A stretch of DNA of 64,000 nt from JAOADN01 sp049323795 (GCA_049323795.1 JBMOOH010000050.1:1-64000), one strand, 5' to 3'; positions 17,627-26,871 are shown, numbered from the stretch's first letter. Notes: generated from the letters alone by a model not told the origin. A program made the numbers and translations.

Positions 17627-18319
17627 TCAGAGGGTGATCGGCTCCATCACCCGGGGTTCGATCACCTTCACCCCGGGCAGGCCGTCGGCCAGCACCCTGG
17701 CGGACTGCTCCAGGAGCGGGAAGGTCCGGTAGTGGCAGGGGATCACGGTCTTGAAGTCGAAATACTTCTTCGCCGCCCAGGCCGCGCGCGCCATGTCCAT
17801 GGTGAAGTGCCCGCCCGCGCAGAGGATGCCGATGTCGGGCCGGTGGTACTCGCCCATCCAGGCCATGTCGGCCATGATGTCGGTGTCGCCCGAGACATAG
17901 ATCGTGCGGCCTTCGCCGGCGATCATGAAGCCCGACTCGTGCCCGGCATAGATGGGGCCGTCCGGGCCGGCCATCGACGAGGAATGCGCGGCGTTCACCA
18001 TCGTGACCTTCGCGCCGCCGAGATCGACCGTGCCGCCCTTGTTGAACCCGATCCCCTCCACCTTCCCGGTCGCCTGAAGGTGACTGACGAGGTCGTAGAT
18101 GCCCACCACGGGGACGCCCAGTTCCCGCGCGATCCCGACCGTGTCGCCGGTGTGGTCGCCGTGGCCGTGGGTGACGAGGATATGCGTCGCCCCCCGGGTC
18201 GCGGCCGCGCGGTCGTGGCCCGCGAACAGCGGATTTCCGGTGAGCCAGGGGTCGATCAGAAGCGCGGCGCGCTCTATCTCGATGCGGAAGCCGGAATGTC
18301 CGAGCCAGGTGATCTTCAT
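17627..18319 (-). CDS. UPF0173-family metal-dependent hydrolase
   Basis: The 230-residue protein has the metallo-beta-lactamase fold reduced to its core: MKITWLGHSGFRIE at the start, the zinc-binding THGHGDHTGD near residue 65, an SGDTDIM segment and a late CHYRTFP histidine. This is the UPF0173 pattern, related to RNase Z-like and MBL-fold esterases, with unknown substrate. ATG at 18319 begins at the conserved first strand; the upstream extension to 18361 is rejected. Confidence 0.9.
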   Translation of the reverse strand: MKITWLGHSGFRIEIERAALLIDPWLTGNPLFAGHDRAAATRGATHILVTHGHGDHTGDTVGIARELGVPVVGIYDLVSHLQATGKVEGIGFNKGGTVDLGGAKVTMVNAAHSSSMAGPDGPIYAGHESGFMIAGEGRTIYVSGDTDIMADMAWMGEYHRPDIGILCAGGHFTMDMARAAWAAKKYFDFKTVIPCHYRTFPLLEQSARVLADGLPGVKVIEPRVMEPITL

Positions 18320-18379
18320 GTTCGCTGTCCTCCCGATGCGGATCCCCGATGAACCTAGCACGGCAGGGAGAGCCGCCTA

Positions 18380-19042
18380 GTGGACTGGACCGCCGTCATC
18401 GACGGTTACTGCGAACGCCTCGGACCGGGCGTCTGGGCGGAACCCCTGAACGCGGCCACGAACGCGGCCTTCCTGATTGCGGCAGCGGCGGCGTGGCGCA
18501 TGTCGGCGGGCGTGCCGGTCGCCCGGGCGCTGACGGCGATCCTCGGCGGGATCGGGGTGGGGTCGTTTCTGTTCCACACGTTTGCGACGCGCTGGGCGGC
18601 GGTGGCGGACGTGCTGCCGATCGCGGTCTTCATCCTGACCTATGTCTGGGCTGCGAACCGGCACTTGCTGCGGCTCTCGCCACGCGCGGCGGCGGGCGCG
18701 ACCGTCGCCTATCTGCCGGTCCACGCCGCCCTGTCGGTGCCGCTGTCGTCCGTGCCCGTCCTGGGGGTGTCGGCGGGGTATCTTCCGGTGCCGATGGTGA
18801 TCCTGGGCTATGCCGCCGTGCTGCGTCGTCGCGCGCCGGAAACCGCCCGCGGCATGGCGGTCGGCGCGGCCATGCTCATCCTGTCGGTCCTCCTCCGGTC
18901 GCTCGACGCGGCGCTTTGCCCGTCGTGGCCGTTCGGAACGCATTTCCTCTGGCATCTGCTGAACGGGCTGATGCTCTGGTGGATGATCCGGGTGCTGGTC
19001 CGGCATGAAGGCAGGCACTTGCGCGCAGATCCGGGATCGTGA
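18380..19042 (+). CDS. Ceramidase-domain integral membrane hydrolase
   Basis: The 220-residue protein has about seven hydrophobic segments and the metal-binding residues of the alkaline ceramidase/CREST family: GSFLFHTFATRWAAVADVLP gives a His and an Asp, and THFLWHLLNGLM gives two more His. Bacterial members are membrane-embedded hydrolases with unproven substrates. A GTG at 18380 preceded by GGGAG is the start. It reads away from the UPF0173 gene. Confidence 0.85.
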   Translation: MDWTAVIDGYCERLGPGVWAEPLNAATNAAFLIAAAAAWRMSAGVPVARALTAILGGIGVGSFLFHTFATRWAAVADVLPIAVFILTYVWAANRHLLRLSPRAAAGATVAYLPVHAALSVPLSSVPVLGVSAGYLPVPMVILGYAAVLRRRAPETARGMAVGAAMLILSVLLRSLDAALCPSWPFGTHFLWHLLNGLMLWWMIRVLVRHEGRHLRADPGS

Positions 19043-19065
19043 AGCTGGCGGAAGGGGGAACTTCC

Positions 19066-19353
19066 ATGACCGTCACCGATCTTCTGACCCAACAGCTGTC
19101 CGACATCTTCCGCTGGGGGCTTCTGGTGGCTCTCGTCCTGACTGCGCGGAACACGCAGGCGGCCACCGGAACCTGGCTGCCGCTCGCGGCCGGCGTCCTC
19201 TTTGTCGCGGTCATCATCCCGATCGTGATGACCCCGGCGCTCGCCCCGCAGGTGACGCAGATCGGCGTCGGGCTCGTCGCCAATCTCGTCATCCTCGCGG
19301 TCGTGCTGACGCTGCGCTGGGTCTGGCTGCGCTTTGGCCGCCGCTCGTCCTGA
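19066..19353 (+). CDS. Small membrane protein of unknown function
   Basis: The 95-residue product has hydrophobic stretches at about residues 18-32, 42-60 and 66-86, so it probably crosses the membrane two or three times. ATG at 19066 follows GGAAGGGGG, better than the GTG at 19039 that overlaps the ceramidase stop. No family is recognised. It is 23 bp after the ceramidase-like gene and may be co-transcribed with it. Confidence 0.75.
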   Translation: MTVTDLLTQQLSDIFRWGLLVALVLTARNTQAATGTWLPLAAGVLFVAVIIPIVMTPALAPQVTQIGVGLVANLVILAVVLTLRWVWLRFGRRSS

Positions 19354-19361
19354 CCGCAGGC

Positions 19362-19390
19362 TTGCGGCCGCGGGAAGCCGCCTGTAAACC
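19362..19390 (+). promoter_or_regulatory. Possible promoter of gatCA
   Basis: TTGCGG at 19362-19367 and TAAACC at 19385-19390 are 17 bp apart, 40 bp before gatC. The match to the sigma-70 consensus is modest. Confidence 0.3.
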
Positions 19391-19429
19391 CGGCCCGATT
19401 TGAGGGGAACCGCCCCCGGGGGAATGCCC

Positions 19430-19717
19430 ATGTCGATCGACGTCCGCACCGCCGCGCGGGTCGCGCATCTCGCCCGCATCGCGGTGAAAGAGGAAGACCT
19501 GCCCGCGCTCGCACGCGAACTGTCGGGAATCCTCGGCTTCATGGAGCAGCTGAACGAGGTGGACGTGGACGGCGTCGAGCCGATGGTTTCGGTCACGCCG
19601 ATGCGGCTGAAGCGGCGCAAGGATGTGGTGACGGACGGCGGCATGGCCGACAGGGTCCTGTCGAACGCGCCCGACGCGCGCGAAGGCTTCTTCGTGGTGC
19701 CGAAGGTGGTGGAATGA
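19430..19717 (+). CDS. gatC: Asp-tRNA(Asn)/Glu-tRNA(Gln) amidotransferase subunit C
   Basis: The 95-residue subunit stabilises GatA in the GatCAB complex, which amidates mischarged Glu-tRNA(Gln) or Asp-tRNA(Asn). Conserved features are [18 protein letters not shown], the [13 protein letters not shown] helix and the C-terminal [17 protein letters not shown] at 19430 begins at the normal MSIDVRT. Its stop overlaps the gatA start by four bases. Confidence 0.96.
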   Translation: MSIDVRTAARVAHLARIAVKEEDLPALARELSGILGFMEQLNEVDVDGVEPMVSVTPMRLKRRKDVVTDGGMADRVLSNAPDAREGFFVVPKVVE

Positions 19718-21213
19718 CGCTGAACACGCTCACCATCGCCGAGGCGCGCGACCGGCTGCGCAGGGGCGAGATCACCTCGGTCGACCTGACCATGTCCTGC
19801 ATGACGGCGATGGATGCGGGCGACGACCTGAACGCCTTTGTCCACAAGACGCCCGACATCGCGCTCCGGCAGGCGCGCGAGGCCGACAGGCGGATCGCGG
19901 CCGCCCGCTCTGCGCACGCCCCGGCGCCCGACATGTGCGGGATTCCCCTTGGCATCAAGGACCTGTTCTGCACCAGGGGCGTGCCGAGCCAGGCCGCGTC
20001 GAACATCCTCAGGGGCTTCCGGCCCGAATACGAGTCGACCGTCACCCAGCAGCTTTTCGATGCGGGCGCGGTGATGCTCGGCAAGCTCAACATGGACGAG
20101 TTCGCGATGGGCTCGTCGAACGAGACCTCGTGCTACGGCAACGTCGTCAGCCCCTGGCGCCGCGGCAACGACGACACGGCGCTGACGCCGGGCGGATCGT
20201 CGGGCGGGTCGGCGGCGGCGGTGTCGGCCGACCTCTGCCTTGCCGCGACCGGAACCGATACCGGCGGCTCGATCCGCCAGCCGGCGGCCTTCACCGGCAT
20301 CGTCGGCATCAAGCCGACCTACGGCCGCGTCAGCCGCTGGGGGATCGTCGCCTTCGCCTCGTCGCTCGATCAGGCCGGGCCGATGACGAAGTCGGTGCGC
20401 GACGCGGCGATCATGCTGCGCGCGATGGCGGGGCACGACCCGAAGGACTCCACCTCAGCCGACATTCCGGTGCCCGACTTCGAGGCGGCGCTGACCGGCG
20501 ACATCCGCGGCCAGGTCATCGGCATCCCGAAGGAATACCGGATGGAGGGCATGCCGGCCGAGATCGAGAGGCTCTGGGCCGACGGCATCGCGATGATGAA
20601 GGATGCGGGCGCGGTGATCCGCGACATCTCTCTGCCGCATACGAAATACGCGCTGCCCGCCTATTACGTCGTCGCCCCCGCCGAGGCGTCGTCGAACCTC
20701 GCCCGCTACGATGGCGTCCGCTACGGTCACCGCGCGAAGCTCGCCCAGGGGGACGGCATCACCGAGATGTACGAAAAAACCCGCGCCGAGGGTTTCGGGC
20801 GCGAGGTGCAGCGGCGCGTGATGATCGGCACCTATGTGCTGTCGGCGGGCTTCTACGACGCCTACTACAACCGCGCCCGCAAGGTCCGGGCGCTCATCAA
20901 GCGCGACTTCGAGACGGTGTTCGCGGAAGGCGTTGACGCGATCCTGACGCCCGCCACGCCGTCGGCCGCCTTCGGCTTGGGCGAGAAGGCGGACGCCGAT
21001 CCGGTCGAGATGTATCTCAACGACGTCTTCACCGTGACCGTGAACCTTGCCGGTCTTCCGGGTATTGCGGTGCCGACGGGTCTCGACCGGCAGGGCCTGC
21101 CGCTCGGTCTCCAGCTCATCGGGCGGCCGTGGGAGGAGGCTGGCCTTCTCAATCACGCCTACGTGCTCGAAAAGGCCGCCGGGTTCGTTCACAAACCCGC
21201 GAAATGGTGGTAA
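19714..21213 (+). CDS. gatA: Asp-tRNA(Asn)/Glu-tRNA(Gln) amidotransferase subunit A
   Basis: This 499-residue amidase-signature enzyme hydrolyses glutamine and delivers ammonia to GatB. The catalytic triad is visible: Lys in [12 protein letters not shown], the cis-Ser in [11 protein letters not shown] and the nucleophilic Ser in [13 protein letters not shown]. Length is normal. It is coupled to gatC by an ATGA overlap. gatB is not in the window, which is usual for this group of bacteria. Confidence 0.97.
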   Translation: MTLNTLTIAEARDRLRRGEITSVDLTMSCMTAMDAGDDLNAFVHKTPDIALRQAREADRRIAAARSAHAPAPDMCGIPLGIKDLFCTRGVPSQAASNILRGFRPEYESTVTQQLFDAGAVMLGKLNMDEFAMGSSNETSCYGNVVSPWRRGNDDTALTPGGSSGGSAAAVSADLCLAATGTDTGGSIRQPAAFTGIVGIKPTYGRVSRWGIVAFASSLDQAGPMTKSVRDAAIMLRAMAGHDPKDSTSADIPVPDFEAALTGDIRGQVIGIPKEYRMEGMPAEIERLWADGIAMMKDAGAVIRDISLPHTKYALPAYYVVAPAEASSNLARYDGVRYGHRAKLAQGDGITEMYEKTRAEGFGREVQRRVMIGTYVLSAGFYDAYYNRARKVRALIKRDFETVFAEGVDAILTPATPSAAFGLGEKADADPVEMYLNDVFTVTVNLAGLPGIAVPTGLDRQGLPLGLQLIGRPWEEAGLLNHAYVLEKAAGFVHKPAKWW

Positions 21214-21245
21214 AGGCCCCCCGCCTTGGCCAACCGGGTGTAATC

Positions 21246-22106
21246 ATGCGTCTTGCTCCCTTCGCTGTCTTGCTCTTCGTCTCGGCCTGCACGTCGCCCG
21301 ATGTCTACGCGGAGCTGCCGGGCCTCGCGCCGTCGGCTCAGGGGCAGCCGAGCTATACGCCCCTCGGGCCCGGTCCGGTTGCGGCCTACGGCGCCGGGGG
21401 GGGCGGCATCAGCGCAGGCCCGATCACTCCCGGCCCGATCACTCCCGGCCCGGTCGCATCCGCCCCGTTCACGCCCGCCCCCATCACGCCCGCTCCGGTC
21501 GCTCCCGGTCTGACCACTGCCGGCCCGGCCGTCTTGCCGTCCTCCGCCGGCGTGGCGGATCCGGCGGCGGTGGCCGCGGCTCCGGGTACGGTTACCGACC
21601 CGGCGGCGACGCATGCGGGCCTTTCCGACGAGCAGGACTTCACCGCGGTCAAGGCGCGCGAGACGGCGGAAGCCTACCGGGTCCGGCTCGAGCAGAACCG
21701 GGCGCGGTTCCAGCAGATCGCGCCCGGCGCGCTGCCCGAGCGCCCGGGTTCGCAGGGTGCATCGCCGATCATCGACTATGCGATCAATGCTCCGAACAGG
21801 CTTGGCCAGTCGATATACGCCCGGACAGGGCTGGTCCTGGCCAACCCCCTGCGCGCCTGCGCCCGCTACGCTACGCCCGCCGAGGCGCAGGAGGCATTCC
21901 TGCGTTCGGGCGGCCCGAGGCGCGATCCCAAGAATCTCGATCCCGACGGCGACGGTTACGCCTGTTCCTGGGATCCGACACCGTTCCAGGCGGTGCGGGA
22001 CGTGGGGCAGGGGGCCGGGCAGGGTGCCGGGCAGGGCGCCGGGCAGGGCGTTCCGGGACTTCCGGCGGACGCCGCGGGTGCGACGGGCGCCAGTCAGGGC
22101 GGCTGA
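21246..22106 (+). CDS. Excalibur-domain lipoprotein
   Basis: The 286-residue precursor has a short signal with the lipobox VSAC at about residue 16. A Pro/Gly/Ala-rich stretch (about residues 50-110) contains GPITPGPITPGPV repeats. Near the C-terminus CARYATPAEAQEAF and DPDGDGYACSWDPTPF form an excalibur-type calcium-binding motif. It ends in GQGAGQGAGQGAGQG. The DNA behind both repeats is nearly exact, so copy number may vary between strains. Role in the envelope is unknown; it lies next to a cell-wall amidase. Confidence 0.82.
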   Translation: MRLAPFAVLLFVSACTSPDVYAELPGLAPSAQGQPSYTPLGPGPVAAYGAGGGGISAGPITPGPITPGPVASAPFTPAPITPAPVAPGLTTAGPAVLPSSAGVADPAAVAAAPGTVTDPAATHAGLSDEQDFTAVKARETAEAYRVRLEQNRARFQQIAPGALPERPGSQGASPIIDYAINAPNRLGQSIYARTGLVLANPLRACARYATPAEAQEAFLRSGGPRRDPKNLDPDGDGYACSWDPTPFQAVRDVGQGAGQGAGQGAGQGVPGLPADAAGATGASQGG

Positions 22107-22112
22107 GGGACT

Positions 22113-22787
22113 GTGGCGGGGGAGTTTCCTTCGCCGAACTTCGGGCCCCGGCGGGGCGGGGTGCGGCCGGACCTGATCGTCCTGCACCATACCGGAATGG
22201 CGACCTGCGCCGAGGCACGCGCGCGACTCTGCGATCCGGCCTCCGAGGTCTCCGCCCACTGGCTGATCGACGAGCAGGGCCGCGCCGAGCCGCTGGTTCC
22301 CGAGGCGATGCGCGCCTGGCATGGCGGGGCGGGCGGCTGGGGCGATGTCACCGACGTCAATTCGCGCTCGATCGGGATCGAACTCGCCAATCCGGGCGAC
22401 ACGCCCTTTCCGAACGCGCAGATGGTCTCGCTCGAACGGCTGCTTTCCGAGGCGATGGCGCGCTGGGGGATTCCGCCTGCCCGGGTGATCGCCCATTCCG
22501 ACATGGCGCCCACCCGCAAGCGCGATCCCGGCCCGCGTTTCGACTGGCGGCGTCTGGCACGGGGCGGGCTGTCGGTCTGGCCGGGGCCGGATGGCGATCC
22601 GCAGGCCGATTTCACGAGGTCGGCGCAGGTGTTTGGCTACCCCGAGGCGCCGCACGCGACGCTCCTCGCCGCATTCCGCCTCCGCTTCCGCCCCTGGGCC
22701 GCGGGTCCCGAGGAGGCAGGCGACCGCGCGGCAATGTCCGACCTCGCCCGGCGCTTCCCGGTTGACGGAGCGCGTTCCGGGGCATAA
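22113..22787 (+). CDS. N-acetylmuramoyl-L-alanine amidase (Amidase_2)
   Basis: The 224-residue enzyme has the AmpD/PGRP-type fold: LIVLHHTGM supplies the first zinc His, SAHWLIDEQG and NSRSIGIELANPG follow, and IAHSDMAPTRKRDPGPRFDW carries the second His and the catalytic lysine region. It cleaves the peptide from muramic acid. No signal peptide is seen, so it probably recycles muropeptides in the cytoplasm. GTG at 22113 is the start, six bases after the excalibur stop. The rnpB promoter overlaps its last codons. Confidence 0.9.
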   Translation: MAGEFPSPNFGPRRGGVRPDLIVLHHTGMATCAEARARLCDPASEVSAHWLIDEQGRAEPLVPEAMRAWHGGAGGWGDVTDVNSRSIGIELANPGDTPFPNAQMVSLERLLSEAMARWGIPPARVIAHSDMAPTRKRDPGPRFDWRRLARGGLSVWPGPDGDPQADFTRSAQVFGYPEAPHATLLAAFRLRFRPWAAGPEEAGDRAAMSDLARRFPVDGARSGA

Positions 22788-22788
22788 C
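22762..22788 (+). promoter_or_regulatory. Probable rnpB promoter
   Basis: TTGACG at 22762-22767 and CATAAC at 22783-22788 (15-bp spacing) end nine bases before the inferred 5' end of RNase P RNA. The elements overlap the 3' end of the amidase gene. Spacing is slightly short, but the position is right. Confidence 0.5.
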
Positions 22789-22796
22789 TGGGGGGG

Positions 22797-23210
22797 CGTG
22801 CGGATGGCCGGATGACCGCGGGCCGCCGGGGCAACCCGAGGCGCGAGGAAAGTCCGGACTCCTCGGAGCGACGGTGCCGGGTAACGCCCGGCGGGGGCAA
22901 CCCCAGGGAAAGCGCCACAGAGAAGAGACCGCCGAGGGTTCGCCCGAGGCAAGGGTGAAACGGTGGGGCAAGAGCCCACCGCGGGACCGGCAACGGGACC
23001 GGCACGGCAAGCCCCACCGGGAGCAATGCCGAATAGGGGGTCCGTGCGGGCTGATCCCGGCCGCAGGGCCAGGGATATCGCCGCAGGGCAGCTTCGGCCC
23101 GAGGACCCCGGGTTGGCAGCTCGATCCCGCCGGCAACGGCGGGACTAGAGGAATGGTCATCGACGGGGGCAGCCCCGGAACAGAATCCGGCTTACAGGCC
23201 GTCCGCACGT
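22797..23210 (+). ncRNA. rnpB: RNase P RNA, type A
   Basis: Hallmark conserved blocks of bacterial RNase P RNA occur in order: GAGGAAAGTCCGGACTC at 22846-22862, CACAGAGAAGAGACCGCC at 22916-22933, AGGGTGAAACGGTGGGGC near 22953, and ACAGAATCCGGCTTACAGGCC at 23180-23200 (the last block is quoted in part). The ends pair as helix P1 (CGTGCGGATGGCC with GGCCGTCCGCACG), which fixes the limits. This catalytic RNA trims the 5' leader of tRNA precursors. Confidence 0.97.
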
Positions 23211-23332
23211 CTGTCCCGGTCCGGCGCTCTGCCGCCGTCTCGCGCGGTCCTGCTATGCCTGTCACACGGCTTCGGGTATCGTGAGGCCACCGCACCACAA
23301 GGGGGTCCACAGGGGATCCACAGGGGGTCCAG

Positions 23333-24046
23333 ATGAGTTTCATGAAAACGCTCGCCACGCTGGCTGTCGGATTCGCCGCGGCCCGGGGCGTCGACAGGTT
23401 CCGCAAGGCCGGCGGAATGGCCGGGATGCAGGACGTGCTCAGGAATGCCGGCGCGCCCGGCGGGGTCGGCGACCAGGTGGGCGCGCTGGCCGAGAAACTC
23501 GGGCTTCCCGGCGGGCGCGAGGGCGTGCGGAAGATGATGGACCAGCTGGGCGACCAGGCCGCGCGTGCGTCCGAAGCGGGGCAGGCGGGCCTCGGCGCGC
23601 TTCTTGGCGCCATGAAGGGCGCGGCGGCGAGCGGAACCGGAATGCTCGAATCGGCGCTCGGCGGACTGCCCGGCGGCGGTGCCGCCGGCGCAATGGCCGA
23701 AGAGGGCGCCAAGCTCATGATCCGCGCCATGATCCAGGCTGCGAAGGCCGACGGCGACGTCGACCCCGGGGAGCAGGCGCTGATCATGGAGCATCTCAAG
23801 GACGCGACCGAAGAAGAGATCGCATTCGTGAAGGCCGAGCTCGCCGCGCCGATCGACATCCCCGGTCTTGTCGCCGCGACGGGCGAGGCGATGCGCGCGC
23901 AGGTCTATGGCGCGGCGCTGCTGGTCGCGAAGGGCGACAATCCGGCGGAACAGGCCTATCTTGCGCAGCTCGCAAGCGGGCTCGGCCTCTCGTCGGACGC
24001 CCGCGCGGCGATCCATGCCGCGTCCGGGATGCCGCCCCCGGCATGA
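23333..24046 (+). CDS. DUF533 (YebE/TerB-like) family protein
   Basis: The 237-residue protein has an N-terminal helix that may associate with the membrane, a Gly/Ala-rich middle and a C-terminal helical domain (about residues 120-230) with MIQAAKADGDVDPGEQALI, the DUF533/TerB-type acidic segment that could bind metal. Function is unknown; YebE-like proteins are linked to envelope stress. The leader holds three direct repeats around GGGGNTCCACAG, the last acting as ribosome site. Confidence 0.85.
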   Translation: MSFMKTLATLAVGFAAARGVDRFRKAGGMAGMQDVLRNAGAPGGVGDQVGALAEKLGLPGGREGVRKMMDQLGDQAARASEAGQAGLGALLGAMKGAAASGTGMLESALGGLPGGGAAGAMAEEGAKLMIRAMIQAAKADGDVDPGEQALIMEHLKDATEEEIAFVKAELAAPIDIPGLVAATGEAMRAQVYGAALLVAKGDNPAEQAYLAQLASGLGLSSDARAAIHAASGMPPPA

Positions 24047-24080
24047 GGCCGGAGCGCGGCGCAAGGCCCGCCGAACCTGC

Positions 24081-24108
24081 TTGACTCGGGACCGCGCGTC
24101 GGTAAAAG
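24081..24108 (+). promoter_or_regulatory. Probable rpmG promoter
   Basis: TTGACT at 24081-24086 and TAAAAG at 24103-24108 are separated by 16 bp, 60 bp before the rpmG start. The match is five of six and four of six to the sigma-70 consensus. Confidence 0.55.
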
Positions 24109-24168
24109 GCGGGCTTCGGGAATTTGCGCGGCCGGCCGCTTCGGCCCTCCCGCGCGACGGAGAGACAG

Positions 24169-24336
24169 ATGGCCAAGCCGACGACGATCAAGATCCGCCT
24201 GAACTCGACGGCGGGCACCGGGCACTTCTACGTGACCAAGAAGAACGCCCGCACGATGACCGAGAAGATGGTCGTCAAGAAGTACGATCCCGTGAAGCGG
24301 GAGCATGTCGAATACAAGGAAGGCAAGATCAAGTAA
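24169..24336 (+). CDS. rpmG: 50S ribosomal protein L33
   Basis: The 55-residue basic protein matches L33 from end to end ([51 protein letters not shown]). It lacks the Cys pairs of the zinc-binding form. It is a single-gene unit with its own promoter and a strong terminator. Confidence 0.98.
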   Translation: MAKPTTIKIRLNSTAGTGHFYVTKKNARTMTEKMVVKKYDPVKREHVEYKEGKIK

Positions 24337-24359
24337 GTCCTGCCACATGTGCCGACCGA

Positions 24360-24387
24360 GGGCCGGCCTGCGGGTGCGGCCCTTTTT
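24360..24387 (+). terminator. Rho-independent terminator of rpmG
   Basis: GGGCCG at 24360-24365 pairs with CGGCCC at 24377-24382 across an 11-base loop and is followed directly by five T. It starts 23 bp after the rpmG stop. Confidence 0.8.
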
Positions 24388-24524
24388 CATTCCCGATGCC
24401 CGGGCAGCGGCGCCCCGCGCCGCGAGCCGGTCCACGATGCGGCGCGACCGAGGTGCGGATTCTTCGGTCTTTCCTGTTCCGGTTCCGTCCTCTAGGTTCG
24501 GACGCGGTCGGCGGGGGCTGGGTC

Positions 24525-25214
24525 TTGGGGCATTTCGAACGGCATTTCCTTGACCGCGTGGGCTGGCTCAGGGCCGCGGTGCTGGGTGCCAACGACGGCA
24601 TCGTCTCGACAGCCAGCCTGATCGTGGGGGTGGCGGCTGCCGCATCCGGCCGGTCAGGGATCCTCGTCGCCGGTGCGGCCAGTCTCGCCGCCGGTGCGCT
24701 GTCGATGGCGGCGGGGGAATATGTCTCGGTCTCGTCGCAGGCCGATACCGAAGCGGCCGACCTTGCCCGCGAGGCGTCCGAGCTTGCCGGGCAGCCCGAG
24801 GCCGAACTGGCCGAACTGGCCGGCATCTACGAGCGGCGGGGGGTTCCGGCCGGGCTTGCCCTCCAGGTGGCCGAGGCACTGACCCGGAACGACGCCATGA
24901 AAGCCCATATGAGGGATGAGCTCGGCATATCCGCGGCCACGGCCGCGCGTCCGATCGTGGCGTCGGCGGCCTCGGCCCTGAGCTTCGCCATCGGCGCCCT
25001 GCTTCCGCTTGCGGCCGCCACGTTCGCCCCCGAGGCGCAGATCATCGCCTGGGTCACGGTGGCCGCGCTTGTCTTCCTTGCGCTTCTGGGCGGGCTCGGG
25101 GCCTGGGCGGGCGGAGCGCCGGTGGCCCGCGCCGTCCTGCGGGTCACTTTCTGGGGCGCGGTCGCGATGGCCGTCACCGCAGGCGTCGGCCGCATCTTCG
25201 GCGCCGTGGTCTGA
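24525..25214 (+). CDS. VIT1/CCC1-family membrane transporter
   Basis: The 229-residue protein carries the family start HFLDRVGWLRAAVLGANDG and IVSTASLIVGVAAA, five predicted membrane helices, and a cytoplasmic Glu-rich segment between helices 2 and 3 (ADTEAADLAREASELAGQPE) that binds metal in this family. Members move Fe2+ or Mn2+ out of the cytoplasm. A TTG at 24525 with GGGGGC upstream is chosen because it gives the normal length; in-frame extension upstream is not family-like. Confidence 0.88.
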   Translation: MGHFERHFLDRVGWLRAAVLGANDGIVSTASLIVGVAAAASGRSGILVAGAASLAAGALSMAAGEYVSVSSQADTEAADLAREASELAGQPEAELAELAGIYERRGVPAGLALQVAEALTRNDAMKAHMRDELGISAATAARPIVASAASALSFAIGALLPLAAATFAPEAQIIAWVTVAALVFLALLGGLGAWAGGAPVARAVLRVTFWGAVAMAVTAGVGRIFGAVV

Positions 25215-25266
25215 CGGGCGGCACCGGGGCTTTCCCCGCCCCATTCATCCGCTACACTCTCCGCGC

Positions 25267-25761
25267 ATGGACACGCTGACCATCAGGCGGACGACGCTGG
25301 CCGATCTTGCGGCCGTGGACGCCCTCTTCGCGTCGAGTTACGCGCGCCTTCTGGCGCGCGATTACCCCCCCTCGGTGGTGGTGACGGCCCTGCCGATCCT
25401 CGCCCGGGCGCAGCCGCATCTCCTTGCCTCGGGCAGGTATTACGTTGCCGAGGATGCCGATGGTCGCATCCTCGGGGCAGGCGGATGGAGTGGCGCGCGG
25501 TTCGGGTGGAGCGCGGGCCGCGCCGAGGTGCGTCACCTCGTCACCGACTGGCGGATGACGCGCCGCGGCATCGCCAGCGCGCTCATGGCCCATGTCTTCG
25601 CCGAGGCGAGGCGCGCCGGCGCGGTCGGCATGGGCTGCCTTGCCACGCGGACCGCCGTGCCCTTCTACCTGTCGGCCGGGTTCCGCCCGGTCGGCCCGGT
25701 CAGCGTCCCTCTCCGTCCGGGCATCGACTTTCCTGCCGTGCGCATGGACCGCGCGCTCTGA
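25267..25761 (+). CDS. GNAT-family N-acetyltransferase
   Basis: The 164-residue protein has the GNAT core: an N-terminal TIRRTTLADLAAVDALF, the central strand RAEVRHLVTDWRMTRRGIAS, which is the acetyl-CoA pyrophosphate loop (RxxGxA-like), and FYLSAGFRPVGPV near the end. The acceptor is unknown. ATG at 25267 is chosen over the longer open frame. A strong hairpin terminator follows. Confidence 0.85.
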   Translation: MDTLTIRRTTLADLAAVDALFASSYARLLARDYPPSVVVTALPILARAQPHLLASGRYYVAEDADGRILGAGGWSGARFGWSAGRAEVRHLVTDWRMTRRGIASALMAHVFAEARRAGAVGMGCLATRTAVPFYLSAGFRPVGPVSVPLRPGIDFPAVRMDRAL

Positions 25762-25779
25762 AATGCCGCTCCGAAATGC

Positions 25780-25809
25780 AAGGGGCCGGGCGTCGCCGCC
25801 CGGCCCCTT
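25780..25809. terminator. Bidirectional hairpin terminator
   Basis: A perfect 13-bp stem (AAGGGGCCGGGCG with CGCCCGGCCCCTT) closes a four-base TCGC loop. It lies between the convergent GNAT and Bax-inhibitor genes and can serve both. The T runs are short. Confidence 0.75.
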
Positions 25810-25835
25810 CATCTCGTGCGCCCCGGAAGGCCGCG

Positions 25836-26576
25836 TCAGTTGCGGTTGCCGAGGAACTGGAGGAGGAACATGAAGAGGTTGATGAAGTCCAGATAGAGGT
25901 TCAGCGCCCCCATGATCCCCGACTTGTCCAGCCACTCCTGATCGGCCTGCTGCGCATGGGCGATGTAGGACGTCTTGATGTTCTGCGTGTCGTAGGCGGT
26001 GAGGCCGGCGAAAATCAGCACACCGATGATCGAGATCGCGAACATGATCGCGGGCGAGCCGAGGAAGATGTTGATGACCGACGCGACCAGAAGCCCGATC
26101 ACCCCCATCATGAGGAAGGTGCCCAAGCCCGACAGGTCGCGTTTCGTCACGTAGCCGTAGAGCGAGAGGCTCGAAAAGGCGATGGCGGTGACGAGGAAGG
26201 TCTGGGCGATGGACACGCCGGTGAAGACGGCGAAGATCCACGACAGCGACAGGCCCATGACCGCCGCGAAGGCGTAGAACATGAACTGTGCGCCCGCGAC
26301 CGACAGCCGGTTGATGGCGGCGGCAAAGGCGAAGGCGAAGATCACCGGCGCGAACATCACGATCCAGCCGAGGATGTTCGGCTGAAGCGTCAGGGGATCG
26401 CGGAAGATGCCGAGGAGCGCGGGGTTCGATCCGACTGCCCAGGCCACTCCGCCCGTCACCAGCATACCGACGGACATCAGTCCGTAGACCTTGTTCATAT
26501 GGGCGCGAAGGCCCTCGTCGATCACGGCGGCGCGGGAGCCAAGGCCGGCGCCGACGTTCGTCCTGTAGTCCGTCAT
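25836..26576 (-). CDS. Bax inhibitor-1/YccA family membrane protein
   Basis: The 246-residue protein has seven hydrophobic segments and the family signatures VYGLMSVGMLVTGGVAWAV, FAAVMGLSLSWIFAVF and GLTAYDTQNIKTSY, with the conserved C-terminal LNLYLDFINLFMFLLQFLG. Relatives act as pH-dependent calcium leak channels or interact with membrane proteases. ATG at 26576 begins MTDYRTN; the upstream start adds five residues without support. Confidence 0.95.
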   Translation of the reverse strand: MTDYRTNVGAGLGSRAAVIDEGLRAHMNKVYGLMSVGMLVTGGVAWAVGSNPALLGIFRDPLTLQPNILGWIVMFAPVIFAFAFAAAINRLSVAGAQFMFYAFAAVMGLSLSWIFAVFTGVSIAQTFLVTAIAFSSLSLYGYVTKRDLSGLGTFLMMGVIGLLVASVINIFLGSPAIMFAISIIGVLIFAGLTAYDTQNIKTSYIAHAQQADQEWLDKSGIMGALNLYLDFINLFMFLLQFLGNRN

Positions 26577-26772
26577 GGATACCTCCACCAAGAGTTCCCT
26601 GTGGCGGCCGCCTTCATGGCGCCCGACCCTGCGACAAATGTGGGAAATGCGCGGGCCGATTCAAGTGCCTTCAGACATGGCGAGCGTGCCGGGGCGTCCT
26701 GTCGGCCGGGGCGCTTTGCCGCAGCCCCGGACGGAGCCGCTGCCCTTCCCGCCGCCGAAGCCCCTGAAACCG

Positions 26773-26830
26773 CCCCCCGATCCACCCCCCCGATCCACCC
26801 CCCCGATCCGCCCCCGATCCCCCCGACCCC
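26773..26830. repeat. C-rich tandem repeat
   Basis: Five imperfect units of CCCCCGATCCAC follow one another, the later ones shortened, in the gap between the Bax-inhibitor gene and the DUF1127 gene. The 295-bp gap shows nothing else that I can support. Confidence 0.7.
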
Positions 26831-26871
26831 CGGGGGCCGCGGTCGGACCTGCCGCCAGTCACCGCCGCCGG

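Noticed and set aside
22612..23859. Several open frames across the RNase P RNA region
   Set aside because: The conserved RNA blocks and the P1 pairing explain this DNA; the frames have no protein-like composition.
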